DNA of 64,000 nt, taken from positions 47,723,761 through 47,787,760 of the forward strand of contig NC_081554.1 of NCBI RefSeq assembly GCF_963082655.1, in the 5' to 3' direction. Position numbers and translations under genes: made by a program. The DNA comes from Stomoxys calcitrans. Lineage: Eukaryota > Arthropoda > Insecta > Diptera > Muscidae. This document shows, in pieces, positions 41,284-51,962 of the stretch. The notes beneath the pieces are model-generated. The model saw only the letters and a list, made by a program, of their open reading frames with translations. It did not search any database and was not told where the DNA came from. The stretch's first letter is position 1. Every line of letters begins with the position of its first letter.

Positions 41284-44200
41284 TACATTTGCTTGCAGAG
41301 CTGCATTATTCGACGCAACGATCTTCAACGCGCTCATTCTGTCTTGGCCACAAATCCTTGTATAGTGTAATTATTGGCTGTCGAGAGGGGACATTGTTCC
41401 TAAACTGCTTGCTTAATCCAAAGTAGGAACTCTTGGCTAATAGACTCTGTAGACTCCAATACAACGACAACGAGTTAGTGATGGGCATCTATCCTTTTTT
41501 GACCTTTAGTGCTTAAGTTCGGCCATATCTACACAACTTACTAAGGCCACGGTGAAAGGTCTAATAGGTATACCTTGTAAAAATAGATCAACTCATAGAA
41601 GTTTTAAAGAATTGCATACTATTTCCTAAGGTAGGTGAGGTTACCAAAAATTCTATATTGACATAGAGGCCCGAATAGGAACCAACAATACACGTATTCG
41701 ATGAATGTAAGTGATTGGAGATCAGACGACCCTGTTTTTTTTTTAACTCCAAACTCCTACGATTTCCTGCGGTCCAATTTTGCCCTGAAAATTACTTGCT
41801 AATTTAGCTTAAAAACCAACAATATGTGTTATATGCCTCCACCAAGGTAAAAACATGCAAGCATCTAAACTGACACACACATACATGAAAACCTGCACAC
41901 AGTGTGAATAGAAACTCACACACGCATACCAACACCCGCAATGTATAGAATGGAAGAAATAAAGTGAGGAAAAGCTGAAGACCTTAGAAATACCCGGAAC
42001 TATAAATTCAGTAGGCTGTATGCGTGAGTATTCTCTTCAGTGTAAGACTCAAGTTGGTCATGTCACATTAGGTCTTATCAACATTTGTATCCTCATTCAA
42101 TACCATTAAAAGGTCACAAACATTTCATGGATCGTTATTTCCAATATGAACATTTTAAAGCAACTTTCGCCTAAGTTGACTCACAGCTCTCACGCATCGA
42201 ACAATTTTTAAACACCAACACCATTACATAAATGAGGAATTGAATGGCAGTAGGTAACAACCACATGTAAATGCAGGCACATATACGAAAAACAAAAACA
42301 ACTAATGTGGCTGAATGCGAAATACACTCGCATGCATAATCATCATCACAATTATGAACTGACTGCTGTTGTTGTTGTTTAATCATGTTCGACTCACTAA
42401 CACTCTGAAATGGCAAGCAACCATTTCCACCAATACACTCATACATATTCACAATATCGCCAGTCAGACAGTCATGGTTGTCAGAGTCGTACAGAGCAAA
42501 GGCAAAGCACAGCAAAGCAACGAGTCTACCAAGCAAATACCCATACCACAGAACCCCCCTCATACTCGCGTGGCTGAGAAACATTTGCACACCAGCTCAC
42601 ATATACACATGCACCCTCAGCCGTAGTCACGGACGATGACAAATATAGATGCGTTGGTGTTGGTAAGCAACGATGACTACGACGATGGGCTACACTCGCC
42701 TTCATTGCTAACACACGCCAACAGTTTCCATTTGATCTCTCGCCAGTGCAAGTGTGTGTTCTCGTGGTGTGTTAACAACCATCGAAAGTGAAAAATAATA
42801 ATCAGAAATTAAAAAGCAAAGCTGCTACTCACAAAAAATATAATAACCCCTTCAGCATAACAAAGTGGATTTACAATATACGATATCTGTAAGTGAATGA
42901 ATAGATGTGTGTGTGTGGATAGCGGGGGAGGTGAGAAAGTGAAACTTACAGCAGCAAACAGCCTGCAAGAAATGCATTTGTTTAAAACAAAATTATGCAA
43001 AGAAAAGACAACAAAAAAAAGCTTACCTACCATGCCATGTGAGTTATGTGTTCGTGTTGTTGTTGTTAGTACAGTTCAAAGTGTTTTCGTTGATGATGGC
43101 CAATGCCATCTAGTGGTATGGTTTTAGTCCCCATATCCCATATGCCTGTTGTAGGCTCAGTGGAAATAAAGAAAGCCCCCTAAAAAAGCTACCCAAAAAA
43201 ATATTTATCAAAAGGAACAACAACAACTACATAGACATCAAAAGAAAGAAACGAGAATCGAGAATTTATGACAAAAATAAGCCCATTAAACATACGACGA
43301 AGACCTTACAAAGTACCTTCTTTCTAGATACGGACATTCATACACCAACTTACATACAAACATACTTAAGCGCGACGCTTCTATCCCATACTAACGTAAC
43401 TGGCCTCACACACACACACTCTTCCACATTTTCTACTCTCATCAGTTCTTCAAGAAGAAAAATTTCATTACAAAAAAATAAAACGGGACGAAGAAAAAAA
43501 AAATAAACCCTCATCCAAAGCAAAACACATGAATACGAAAACCTGCACACATACTTTTGTACATATGGGGTATTGAACAAACATTCATGGACACATCGCG
43601 TAGCCAAGCATTATTGACACAAGCAAGCAAATCGGCCTATGCAAAAATAATCGAAAAAGGCAACTACAACTCTGCAGGCAGCAACAACAATGGAAACAAA
43701 AAAACACATTCCTATATGTACAAATGTGTGTGGAAAATACCAATGTGTAGTACTTCCCAATACAACAACACTACGCAACACAGCATAATAATAAATAAAC
43801 AACACAAGAACCATAGAATAACAAAGCAAAAGCAAGAAAATATAGAAACAAAAATACTCTCTTATTAGTCGCCGCCGCAGCCAGCCGTCTGTAGTTAGTT
43901 GTTTGCTTTAGTAGGCTATTTATTGGCGGTTTTCTTAGCACTTTGTTGGCGGCGAAGTTAAGAGCGAGAGAGATTTTTCGGCGAATCTTGTAACATAAAA
44001 GAAAACGTCAAAAATGATCTTTACGAACACATGTGATATTGTAAGAAGAAGAAAACAAAAACAGCAACAACCGGTGGCGGTAAGGTATAACCACTGGTGT
44101 TATTCTCTTCAACTCATACCGTTAGGATAGTGAAGCTACTGAGGAAAGAAACAAAGATAAAACATGTGTTGTTTTAAGAGTTGCCACTTTGTGTTTTTGA

Positions 44201-44638
44201 ATGTTTGTTACTTTGTATTTTGTTACTTTGTAACATTTCATAGAAATACTTATTTTTACGGAAAAATTTCCAGAAGTTTTGTGTGATAGAAGTTGGTAGT
44301 AAAATTTGTCTTTAAGCCTATTACTGACTTCGACTTTTGCCGAGTTTTATAAGCAAAATAGTAGCGACATGTCGCTGCGTCAATACATATTTCGCTTCAA
44401 TTAATTGCCAGTGTAATTAAATGCTCGCGAAAGGGGCACCAATCAACTGTGTTTTAATGATGTTATCTTTGTTGTGTGTTGTTGTTGGGCTTTTGTTTGT
44501 GTTTTGTCAAAGAATAGTGTGCGTCGGATATCGCAATAATTTAATAGGCATTTTCGCTGCGAATGAAGTCAGCACTAGGCTTCAGAAACAAAATATTTTC
44601 AATTGTATTGCCGAAAACAATAGCCTGAAATCTTATCT
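41284..44638. other. 3.3 kb repeat-poor region; candidate regulatory/5' region
   Basis: The longest stretch without a recognised transposable element. It contains CA-rich tracts (41870-41950, 43400-43430, 42900-42920), AACAAC-rich stretches (43675-43800), and a GC-richer block at 43866-43980 (GTCGCCGCCGCAGCCAGCC) with a GAGA-type run (AGAGCGAGAGAGA, 43961-43973). A consensus-like splice donor GTAAGG follows at 44080. These features would fit a promoter and non-coding first exon for the + strand ZAD gene downstream, but nothing proves it. No protein is recognisable in any frame. Confidence 0.3.
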
Positions 44639-44749
44639 AAAACAAGTAAAAGCTTGCTAAGCTCGGCCGGGCCGATTCTTGGGAAACCACAACCATGAAT
44701 TCTGCTAAAAATATATGTATTCAAAATAAATTTAGTTGAAGGGCATATA

Positions 44750-44971
44750 CAGCGGTCAAAAAAAGTATTCATCATTAGCAAAATTGATAATAAATTCACT
44801 TATTTTGGGTAATTGAAGAAAATTTAAAGTAAACAAATAATGCAGTTTTATGCAATAGTTTATTTTTCGTAATATGTTTTAAAATAAATTCAAAAAATAA
44901 ATTTAATTAGCGCAAAAAATGCAATTTTATATAATAACACCAAAAACAGAACAAAAAAAGTATTCATCATT
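44750..44971 (+). repeat. Left IR/DR end of the Tc1 element
   Basis: Outer site 44750-44776 and inner site 44953-44971 share the 19 bp core AAAAAAAGTATTCATCATT in the same orientation. They are the presumed transposase binding sites; sequence between them is AT-rich and not conserved with the other end. Confidence 0.85.
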
Positions 44972-45099
44972 GATGTGCTATCATCAAAGTCAAATTCAAA
45001 TATTATTTGGGAATCCCCCTTTTCTGTTTTATTTAGTAAAGGAGGCTTTGCCCTTGACAGCAAATATTTAATTTCATTGAAAATATAGTTTTTGTCAAA

Positions 45100-46137
45100 A
45101 TGGGTCGTAAGCAAAACGAGGTTTCTGATGAGGTAAAAGTTTTGATAATAAAACACCACAGGAATGGTTTAACTCAAAAAACTATCAGTGAAATATTAAA
45201 TAGACCACGATCTACTATACAATCCATCATCAGAAAGTGGACAGAAACGAAAACTGCTGACAATAAACCAAGATCTGGTCGACCAAAAGCACTTTCAGTT
45301 GGAGATGTGCGTTGGCTAGTGCGGCAAGTTCAGAAAACTCCGAAGACAATTGCGACCATTCTTCGTAAAAACACTATGGAATATTTAGGGAAGGAAGTTA
45401 CTACACAAACAATTCGAAATACACTCAAAAGGCATAGTTACAGAGGAAGAACTGCACGTAAGAAGCCCTTTATAAATAAAATAAACCGAGTGAAAAGGCT
45501 AAACTTCGCAAAAATGTATGTAAAACAGCCCGAATCATTTTGGAAAACAGTCATTTTTGCAGACGAGAGCAAGTTTAATCTTTTTGGGTGCGATGGAAAG
45601 GTCATAGTGTACAGAAAACCAAATACAGAGCTTGAAGAACGAAACACAGTTGCTACTGTAAAACATGGTGGAGATGGTTTAATGGTTTGGGGGTGTATGG
45701 CGGCTTCAGGAGCGGGAAATCTTGAAATTATTAATGGAGTAATGGATCATAAGTATTACATTGACATTTTAAAGAGGAATTTAAAAGATAGTGCTGTAAA
45801 ACTTGGGCTTGGTAATAACTTTTAATATTATCAAGATAATGACCCCAAACATTCTGCTTTAAATACCAAGATGTGGATGCTGTATAACTGCCCCAAAGTC
45901 ATTAAAACTCCTCCTCAAAGTCCCGACTTGAACCCAATTGAACATCTTTGGGAACATATCGAACGCAAATTGAGAACGCGCAATTTTTCGAGCAAGAGTC
46001 AAATGCAACAGGTGATAATGGAGGAATGGACTAATATAGACCAAAATATAACCGCTAAATTAGTCCAATCGATGTCAAACCGTTTAAAAGAAGTTATAAG
46101 ACGCGGTGGTCGAATAACAAAGTATTATTTTTTTTAA
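45100..46137 (+). pseudogene. Tc1 transposase, one in-frame stop
   Basis: Cut-and-paste transposase. The start is ATG 45100 (MGRKQNEVSDEVKVLI). A bipartite paired-like helix-turn-helix DNA-binding region spans residues ~8-115 (GLTQKTISEILNRPRSTIQS, then the GRPKAL linker at about residue 65). The DDE catalytic domain follows: first aspartate in FADESKF (residue ~152), second in YYQDNDPKHSA, glutamate in SPDLNPIEHLWE. The spacing is 34 residues between the last two, i.e. DD34E. Frame analysis shows a TAA at 45823-45825, directly before YYQDND, with the same frame open on both sides to TAA at 46138. The product is otherwise ~346 codons, the usual Tc1 length. The stop separates the second and third catalytic residues, so the copy is presumably inactive. 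Confidence 0.93.
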
Positions 46138-46167
46138 ATTATGTTATTTATTTTTTTGTTTTTTTGC

Positions 46168-46389
46168 AATGATGAATACTTTTTTTGTTTAATTTTTTGT
46201 GTTCAGCTGTAAAATGGCCCTTTTTGTTCCAATAAATACTATTTTTTTCTTTAAAAACAATGAAATTGTGTACATATATATCACACAAGCACTACTGCAT
46301 CATTAGTTTAATATGTTTTTATTCCAATTGTCTTTTGTAGACTTATTAAAAAAAAAACATTGAATGATGAATACTTTTTTTGACCGCTG
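46168..46389 (-). repeat. Right IR/DR end of the Tc1 element
   Basis: Inner site 46168-46186 and outer site 46363-46389 are inverted copies of the left-end sites, with the identical 19 bp core (AATGATGAATACTTTTTTT). Confidence 0.85.
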
Positions 46390-46763
46390 TATGTAATTTT
46401 ATTCTACAAATTCTATTCTACTTCTGTCAAACCAACAAAAATTAAAGCTTATAGGAAACGAACAAGGATGATCGAGGGAGCGGCTTACGTGGGAGCTATA
46501 TCAGATTATAGACTGACTTGGAACGTATTTGGCAAAGTTGTTAAAAGTCGCGACAGAACACCGAATGCAAAATTTCAGCCAAATCGGACAAAAGTTGCGA
46601 CTTATAAGGGCTCAAGAAGTAAAATCGGGAGATTTTGGGAATTATATCAGTTTATATACCGATTTAGACCGCACTTGGTACAGTTGTCGAAAGTCAAAGC
46701 AGAACATGCAAGACCCTGTCAGCGTTTCAGCTTGGCTGATTCGGTCCCTACCCCTTAGAAATA

Positions 46764-47100
46764 CAGGGTGCGCCAGAGAAACTTGTTTATTTGAAAAAAC
46801 TCCCGAGCGGTGAGTTAAGCGAGAGGGCCGCATCTAGTGGTGGAAGTCCCCAAGTTTGTATCTCTCTGCCATCATGCTCTGGTCTAAAGAGCGGGCCGTC
46901 GAGAGCTTCTTTTCTAACGCTCGCTTACTTCTTGCTATACAATGTGCTATCCGCGCTCGCTTTGAAATTCCTCCTCAGAGACTCGTTCACGGCCGTAATT
47001 CGATTCTGTCGTGAATTAACTAACTTAAGTGTGGAAGTGTCGTAAAAACCAGAAATGGACATCAACAGACCATCAGAACTCCGAAAAATATCGAATAAAT
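46764..47100 (+). mobile_element. DNA transposon 5' part with transposase HTH remnant
   Basis: Terminal repeat CAGGGTGCGCCAGAGAAACT begins at 46764, next to TA (46762-46763), and matches the terminus at 11677. From ATG 46874 the + strand reads MLWSKERAVESFFSNARLLL, AIRARFEIPPQRLVHGRNSI, a stop, then KCGSVVKTRN and TIRTPKNIE. This is the helix-turn-helix N-terminus (the type described by the DUF4817 family) of a mariner-like transposase. Two stops are present and the catalytic part is missing; it is joined to an unrelated repeat near 47105. Confidence 0.8.
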
Positions 47101-47109
47101 ACCGAAAAC

Positions 47110-47515
47110 TAGGGAGCCTTTTATATGATCCAGGAATTTTCTACTACAAGGCTTTCGGAGTATATACACGTCCTATGGAGACCTTTTGGGGCGGGAAATC
47201 CACTCAAAGATTTTTTCCCGCATGTGTATCAAAATCATGCTCCATTCCAAAATACTTGTCGTTTGAGCCCCATTTTGCCTTGGTCGGTAAATACGTCCTG
47301 TACAGGAGCCACCTTAGGGGTAGAGCGACCGCCCAGACATTTAGACCTAAAAATCGATACAAGATCCGTGCTCTGCCCTTAAATACCTTATATATGAGGC
47401 CCGTATCGGTCGGTAAATTTGTCCGTTTTAGAATGTGTTTAGGGGGAGGGACGGACCACCAAATCTTGGCCTTTAACTATCCTTTGGGTCTATAAACCTC
47501 TGGCGGGCTTCGAAG
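47110..47515 (-). repeat. CCACCCC-type dispersed repeat, ~140 bp units
   Basis: Units with TCGTTTGAGCCCCATTTTGC, GGTCGGTAAATACGTCC and ACCACCAAATCTTGGCC are the inverted form of the array at 54480-55600 (GGGGCTCAAATGAAAGGTAT, GACATATTTACCGATCATGG). Open frames here follow the unit length and are not genes. Confidence 0.7.
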
Positions 47516-48793
47516 GTGAGGCGGTCCCCCACGCACTTGACCAAGGAGTTTTGTTTTTGAGTCACTATAAGAGCGCAAACATAATTTCGCTTGAATTGCG
47601 TTTTTGAAAATTATAAATGTCACACAACGTTATGTACATTGGTATGTATTGTTTACATAATATGTAATATGTATTATATACAGTATGGCCCTTAAAGTTT
47701 AACCAGTTGTTAGGTCAGTGTAACTTTAACAGAGATATGAAGAATTGCTACCAAGTTGCATACACTTTTTTTGACATTAAACACTTTATGGGACTTTGTC
47801 ACTTTTGATTTTGGGCAAGTGCGGTTTTGCAAAAAATCTTCCGTAATCTTAAGAATAAATTATAATCTTAAGAATAAATAAAAATTACATATAGCGAAAA
47901 CTGTAACTCACATGCATATAGATTTGAACTGTAATAAATCCAAAAAAAACCTAATGAGTTCGACCAATAACAGAGAAAACAAAAAAAAATTGTTTTCCAT
48001 CAGTTCTTAATATCAATAATTTCAAATGTAAATTTGTTATACATACTCATTTACTTAATCATTTCTCTTTTTCAACAGAAACTCAAACAGGTGGCAACAG
48101 TAGTGGTTTTTACAGAACTGTAATATTCCTCTCTCACTGGCTGAGTGATAAAGAAAACAATTACAAAGTTAATGTGGGTGTCTGATGGAGCACACTTCCA
48201 GATGTAGTGGTGAGAGAATATTTGTTGCTCATAGAAGAGAAATGCTACAGTGCTCCGCAATGTGCAATGACAAATGTATGGAATAAAGTGGAAAGTGAAA
48301 GAAATATTTATGTAGTTAACACACTCATGTCAAGTGAGCAGAGCAAACGAGCCAAACAAAAATAAACTCACTCATATACGGACGCACACATAGGCGTGGA
48401 AAAAAACATCAGCCTGAATGAAAGCAACAAACATTATAGAATGAGATTGTAAGAAAACAAAGTAGAAACAAAAGAGAAATACAAAGTGTCAAATCACAAT
48501 ACAAAAGTGAGGCGACAAGAGCACAGCAAAACACAACGGTTAATATTCTAGTGAAATAAAACCCATATATATTTGTATATATATTGAACAGAACAACGCA
48601 ATGTGAAGAATGAATGAAATTCAAATTAGTTGTAAAACAGTTTAACTGAAATATTAAGTGTAGTAGTTTAGTTAAACAGTGCCTAAATTACTAGTGAGTG
48701 AATAACAAACTGAGTCAGAGGCAAAACGTAATTGTGGAAACGAAATTTATATTAAAAACCCCCCAATCAACACCGCGCCACATTTCTGCGATC
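47516..48793 (+). other. Upstream region / probable 5' UTR of the ZAD gene
   Basis: AT-rich sequence directly before the coding start. A pyrimidine tract with AG (TTTCTCTTTTTCAACAG, 48062-48078) would serve as a splice acceptor for an upstream non-coding exon. TATATATTTGTATATATATT lies at 48566-48585. An in-frame TGA at 48695-48697 closes the coding frame upstream, so the ATG at 48794 is the first available. Where transcription starts cannot be read from the sequence. Confidence 0.35.
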
Positions 48794-48934
48794 ATGGATT
48801 TCCAATCAAATTTGGAGTTTTTATGCCGCGTTTGTGCTGCCAATACCAAAGGCAAAAACTCCGTGGCTGAATGTGTTTACATTTTAAAAACACCTGGACT
48901 ACGAGACAAATTGGATAAATTTCTCTACTTAAAG
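48794..48934 (+). CDS. ZAD zinc-finger protein, coding exon 1
   Basis: Forty-seven codons, MDFQSNLEFLCRVCAANTKG.. to ..DKFLYLK. C11 and C14 (CRVC, with the family's conserved arginine after the first cysteine) form the first zinc-binding pair of a ZAD (zinc-finger-associated domain), the N-terminal dimerisation module of insect C2H2 transcription factors. The start is the first ATG after an in-frame TGA (48695-48697) and has A at -3 and G at +4. The exon ends in AAG|GTGAGT, a consensus splice donor, phase 0. The second cysteine pair comes from exon 2, 13.1 kb away, in the same phase. Nuclear DNA-binding protein by family; the target is unknown. I do not recognise the orthologue. Confidence 0.88.
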
Positions 48935-49369
48935 GTGAGTTGAAGTTTTTTTTTTGTGTTTTCACTAGGGTCTTGTAGGAGTTGGGGCCATATAAGTTTT
49001 ACGTAATTTTTTTTAAGCTACACGCTGTGTGAAATAAATTCGCAATAATGTTTGTATGCACACACACACGCATAGTCATACATTGGCATACGAAATCAAT
49101 GCAAGTTGTTTTGGTATGCTTTTTTGTTTTATTCGCCGCTGTTGTATCGTATAAAGGTTTTACGTTTTTTGTTTTGCTCTTTATTCACTCACCTAAACTC
49201 ACTACCAAACAACTTTGCACACATATAAATAGAATGGACAAAGTGAAACTATTTGTAGGGTTGCCCTTTAATACATAAATAGAAAATTTCCCTACTCTTA
49301 TCCAAACCAATGCTATGGAACAGGGATTTATTTACAAATTTGAGTTTTATGCTATGCTAGGGTGCACCC

Positions 49370-49700
49370 CAGATTTATTTCATTTTTTTGCATCCCACCT
49401 AATTTAAACTCTAGGAACACGAATATGAAGTTGTTTTTGGGGCAAAAACCCCGGGGCCCCCTATGGCAATATGGGTATCACATGGAAGGTATTGTCAAGT
49501 AGATTACGAATATGCCAAAACATGTATAAAAATTGGACCAGGGAAGGACCTAAGGGGTCATAAAAATTTTGCACCTTGTTAACATAGATAATATGGTTAT
49601 CAAATGAAAGGTACGAAGGTTTAGATTAAGATGGGTTTACTAAAAAAATGTCGTTATCAACTTGACAATACCTTTCATTTGAAAACCATATTGTCTAGGT
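49370..49700 (+). repeat. Dispersed repeat fragment (GGGTATCA-type)
   Basis: CCCCTATGGCAATATGGGTA, ATCACATGGAAGGTATTGTC, CAAATGAAAGGTACGAAGG and, inverted, GACAATACCTTTCATTTGAA. This wording resembles the CCACCCC-type units at 54480-55600, with one unit inverted. Truncated and decayed. Confidence 0.55.
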
Positions 49701-49704
49701 TGGA

Positions 49705-50235
49705 ACTAGGGAACTTTTTGTCTTTAAAGAAAATTTCATGCAACCAATTTCACATAAATTTTGTCTTTAGAGAAAATTTCTTTAAATTTTGTCTTTGGAA
49801 AAAATTTCATCATAATTTTGTCTTTAGAGAAAATTCATGAAAATTTTTCTTTAGAGAAAATTCAATGAAAATTTAGTCTTTAGAGAAAATTTCTTGGAAA
49901 TTTTGTCTTTAGATAAAATTTCATGGAAGTTTTGTCTTTAGAGAAAATTTCATGGAAGTTTTGTGGAAATTTTTGTCTTTAGAGAAAATTTCATGGAAGT
50001 TTTGTCTTTAGAGATTTCATAGAAATTTTGTCTTTAAAGAAAATTTCATGAAAATTATGTCTTTAGAGAGAATTTCATGGAAGTTTTGTCTTTAGAGAAA
50101 ATTTCATAAACATTTTGTTCTAGAGAAAATTTCAACATTTTGTCTTTAGAAAAATTTTATAGATTTATATCTTTTAAAAAATTTTGTCGTTAGAGAAAAT
50201 TTCAGAAAAGTTTTAACTTATAGAAAATTTAATAG
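49705..50235 (+). repeat. Minisatellite, ~28-30 bp unit
   Basis: About 17 imperfect copies of TTTTGTCTTTAGAGAAAATT plus TCATGGAAA. Units vary in length (loss of a few bases, e.g. AGAGATTTCATAG near 50015) and decay toward the right (TAGAAAAATTTTATAG). AT-rich and non-coding. It lies inside the first intron. Confidence 0.9.
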
Positions 50236-50261
50236 TTAACAAATTTTTCAACTTTCCCGTG

Positions 50262-50350
50262 TTGCTTTTGAGCTTAAAGTTGAATCGGGCGGCACTCAAT
50301 GATGTGCAAGAAGTCTTTTGCCTGTTCCTTAATGGAATGTTAGTGGGCAA
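50262..50350 (+). mobile_element. SINE 3' fragment
   Basis: TTGAGCTTAAAGTTGAATCG, GGCACTCAATGATGTG, and the tail GTTCCTTAATGGAATGTTAG plus TGGGCAA match the last ~90 bp of the SINE at 26247-26542. Confidence 0.8.
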
Positions 50351-51176
50351 TTATTCAAAGATACTTGGCGCCACATTTGGCAGCATTTACTCCACAGGAG
50401 TAAAAATAAATCCATAAGTCGCTTTCCGGCAGCACTATGTCCAGCAGCCGTCCCAACCACCAAGAAAAGCGGCCGCTGCCCGGAAATGTCGATTAGATCT
50501 TCAAGTTCTAGTTCCATAAAAGTAGGCCTTTAGATAAAACGTCGTATCAGCCTGACCACCACAGCATTCATACGTTTAAGCCACCTTAACTCCTTTTGGC
50601 AAGGAAAAACGCCAACATGCTGGATGTGTGCCCCGCATGCAACCAGGGACAACACGCCACAATTAATCTGTCTACCAGACCACTCTGGAAGCATCTAATT
50701 TAGCCAACGATTTTTGGATGAAGACGAAAGTTGTTATCACAACACATAAATATGGTGACAAGCTGTAGGCCATAATTGTGCACTATTAAAATACAAAAAC
50801 TAAAACAAACATTACAAAAGCAACAGTAAATTTGTTTGTAAACTTTTTATCAACTTTTATAACTTTTTTTTGCTTATTCTTCCATTTTATGTTCTTTTTC
50901 CACAAGATAATAGTAAAATGTTTAGCCAAAATAAAACAGCTGAAGCAAAACAGCTGTTTTCGAGAATTCGAAATTCCCTCTCCCAAAAATTTCCTCTCCC
51001 CATTCAATCAGAATAGGAGGATTTTATTCGAGGGAGAAATTAATTCTCTGGGAATTTATTCCCATGGAGTTTCCAGAATTGAGCTGAACATTTTTGCCTT
51101 TGGTCAATGTTACTATTTAACTAATTGCACTAGTTGATAACTATAATCACTGTATCTATCCTCATAATTTTTATAA
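50351..51176. other. Intron sequence without recognised feature
   Basis: No open frame or family recognised. A short hairpin AAAACAGCTG / CAGCTGTTTT lies near 50934-50961. Confidence 0.45.
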
Positions 51177-51304
51177 TTCCAGATGTTTTTTTATACAAAG
51201 ACTTTAACTTACTGAAGTTAATTCTACAAATTCCAATTCCAATTTGCAATTCCAGATGTTTTTTTATACAAAGACTTTAACTTACTGAAGTTAATTCTAC
51301 AAAA
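51177..51304. repeat. 73 bp tandem duplication
   Basis: TCCAGATGTTTTTTTATACA and AAGACTTTAACTTACTGAAG plus TTAATTCTACAAA occur at 51178 and again at 51251, joined by an ATTCCAATT-rich linker. Each copy contains the imperfect palindrome AACTTACTGAAGTTAA. Confidence 0.92.
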
Positions 51305-51962
51305 CTCAGCTCAACAAAGCTAATGGAAAACATTCTTCCAATTACCCGGTTTCGCATAATTGAAATCATCGGATAATTGAAATAAATTTCTTCTTGTATT
51401 TTGCTGTTTTCAACTAAGCGGATTTGACTGCCGTTGGCAACACTGCTATTATAACATTGGCATATATTTTTCTGCTGCAACACACATATTTGTGTGTGAG
51501 TGTAACTTTTTGCCCAATATTGGCATACATATGCTTAAGTTTGATGCGTTTGTATGTATGCCTTATGTTGTTGATGAGATGACGATGTTGGCGCTGTCAA
51601 CTGCATTGCTATTGGTATTTTCGCTTAACATCTGATGGGTACAAGAGTAGTTAACTGTTGTTTCTCAGGCATAGTGGAAGCTAGACAACTTTGTTTTGTT
51701 GTTGTTGTTGGTGGTACGCGAATTGCATTTCGCTATTGTATATTTATTTTTTAGTCTTTATTATTCTCTCACTCTCTTTTTTCTCTCATGGGGGTTTTGT
51801 TAGTAATTTTGAGAGATACCACCATGCTGATCATATTGTTTGTTTGATCTGTAGTAATAGTCGAATAAAAACAAGTTATTTTAGCTTTGCTCCGGCATTG
51901 TTTTGATTGTTTTTCTTTTTGTTTTGCGTTTCTCGTTTATGGATACTTACTATGCAAAAAAT
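51305..51962. other. Intron sequence without recognised feature
   Basis: T-rich sequence with TTGTTGTTG runs (51690-51710) and CTCTC runs (51765-51790). Nothing coding. Confidence 0.45.

Larger units (their letters stand above)
44750..46389 (+). mobile_element. Tc1-family transposon, 1640 bp, nearly intact
   Basis: Both ends are CAGCGGTCAAAAAAAGTATT / complement, with TA target duplications at 44748-44749 and 46390-46391. The outer 27 bp terminal repeats (44750-44776, 46363-46389) are matched by inner direct copies of AAAAAAAGTATTCATCATT (44953-44971 and 46168-46186), about 200 bp inside each end. That is the IR/DR layout of Tc1-type elements such as Sleeping Beauty and Minos. One transposase gene lies inside (45100-46137), broken only by one stop codon. 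A recent arrival, because it interrupts a DINE-like element cleanly. Confidence 0.95.
44639..46735 (-). mobile_element. DINE-1-like element (type 2), split by a Tc1 insertion
   Basis: Inverted 3' end at 44639 (AACAAGTAAAAGCTTGCTAA, GCTCGGCCGGGCC), then AATAAATTTAGTTGAAGG to 44747. The sequence resumes at 46390 with TGTAATTTTATTCTAC, CTTCTGTCAAACC and unit sequence (GGGAGCTATATCAGATTATA). Compared with the intact type 2 copy at 40226-41283, the two halves join without loss across the Tc1 element. The 5' end is truncated near 46735. Confidence 0.85.

Noticed and set aside
42171..42590. 139-codon open frame on the minus strand
   Set aside because: Low-complexity, hydrophobic by composition, in AT- and CA-rich DNA; no recognisable domain.
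49705..50235. CRISPR-like array of regular repeats
   Set aside because: Units are adjacent with no unique spacers, and the sequence is a eukaryotic intron; it is a minisatellite.
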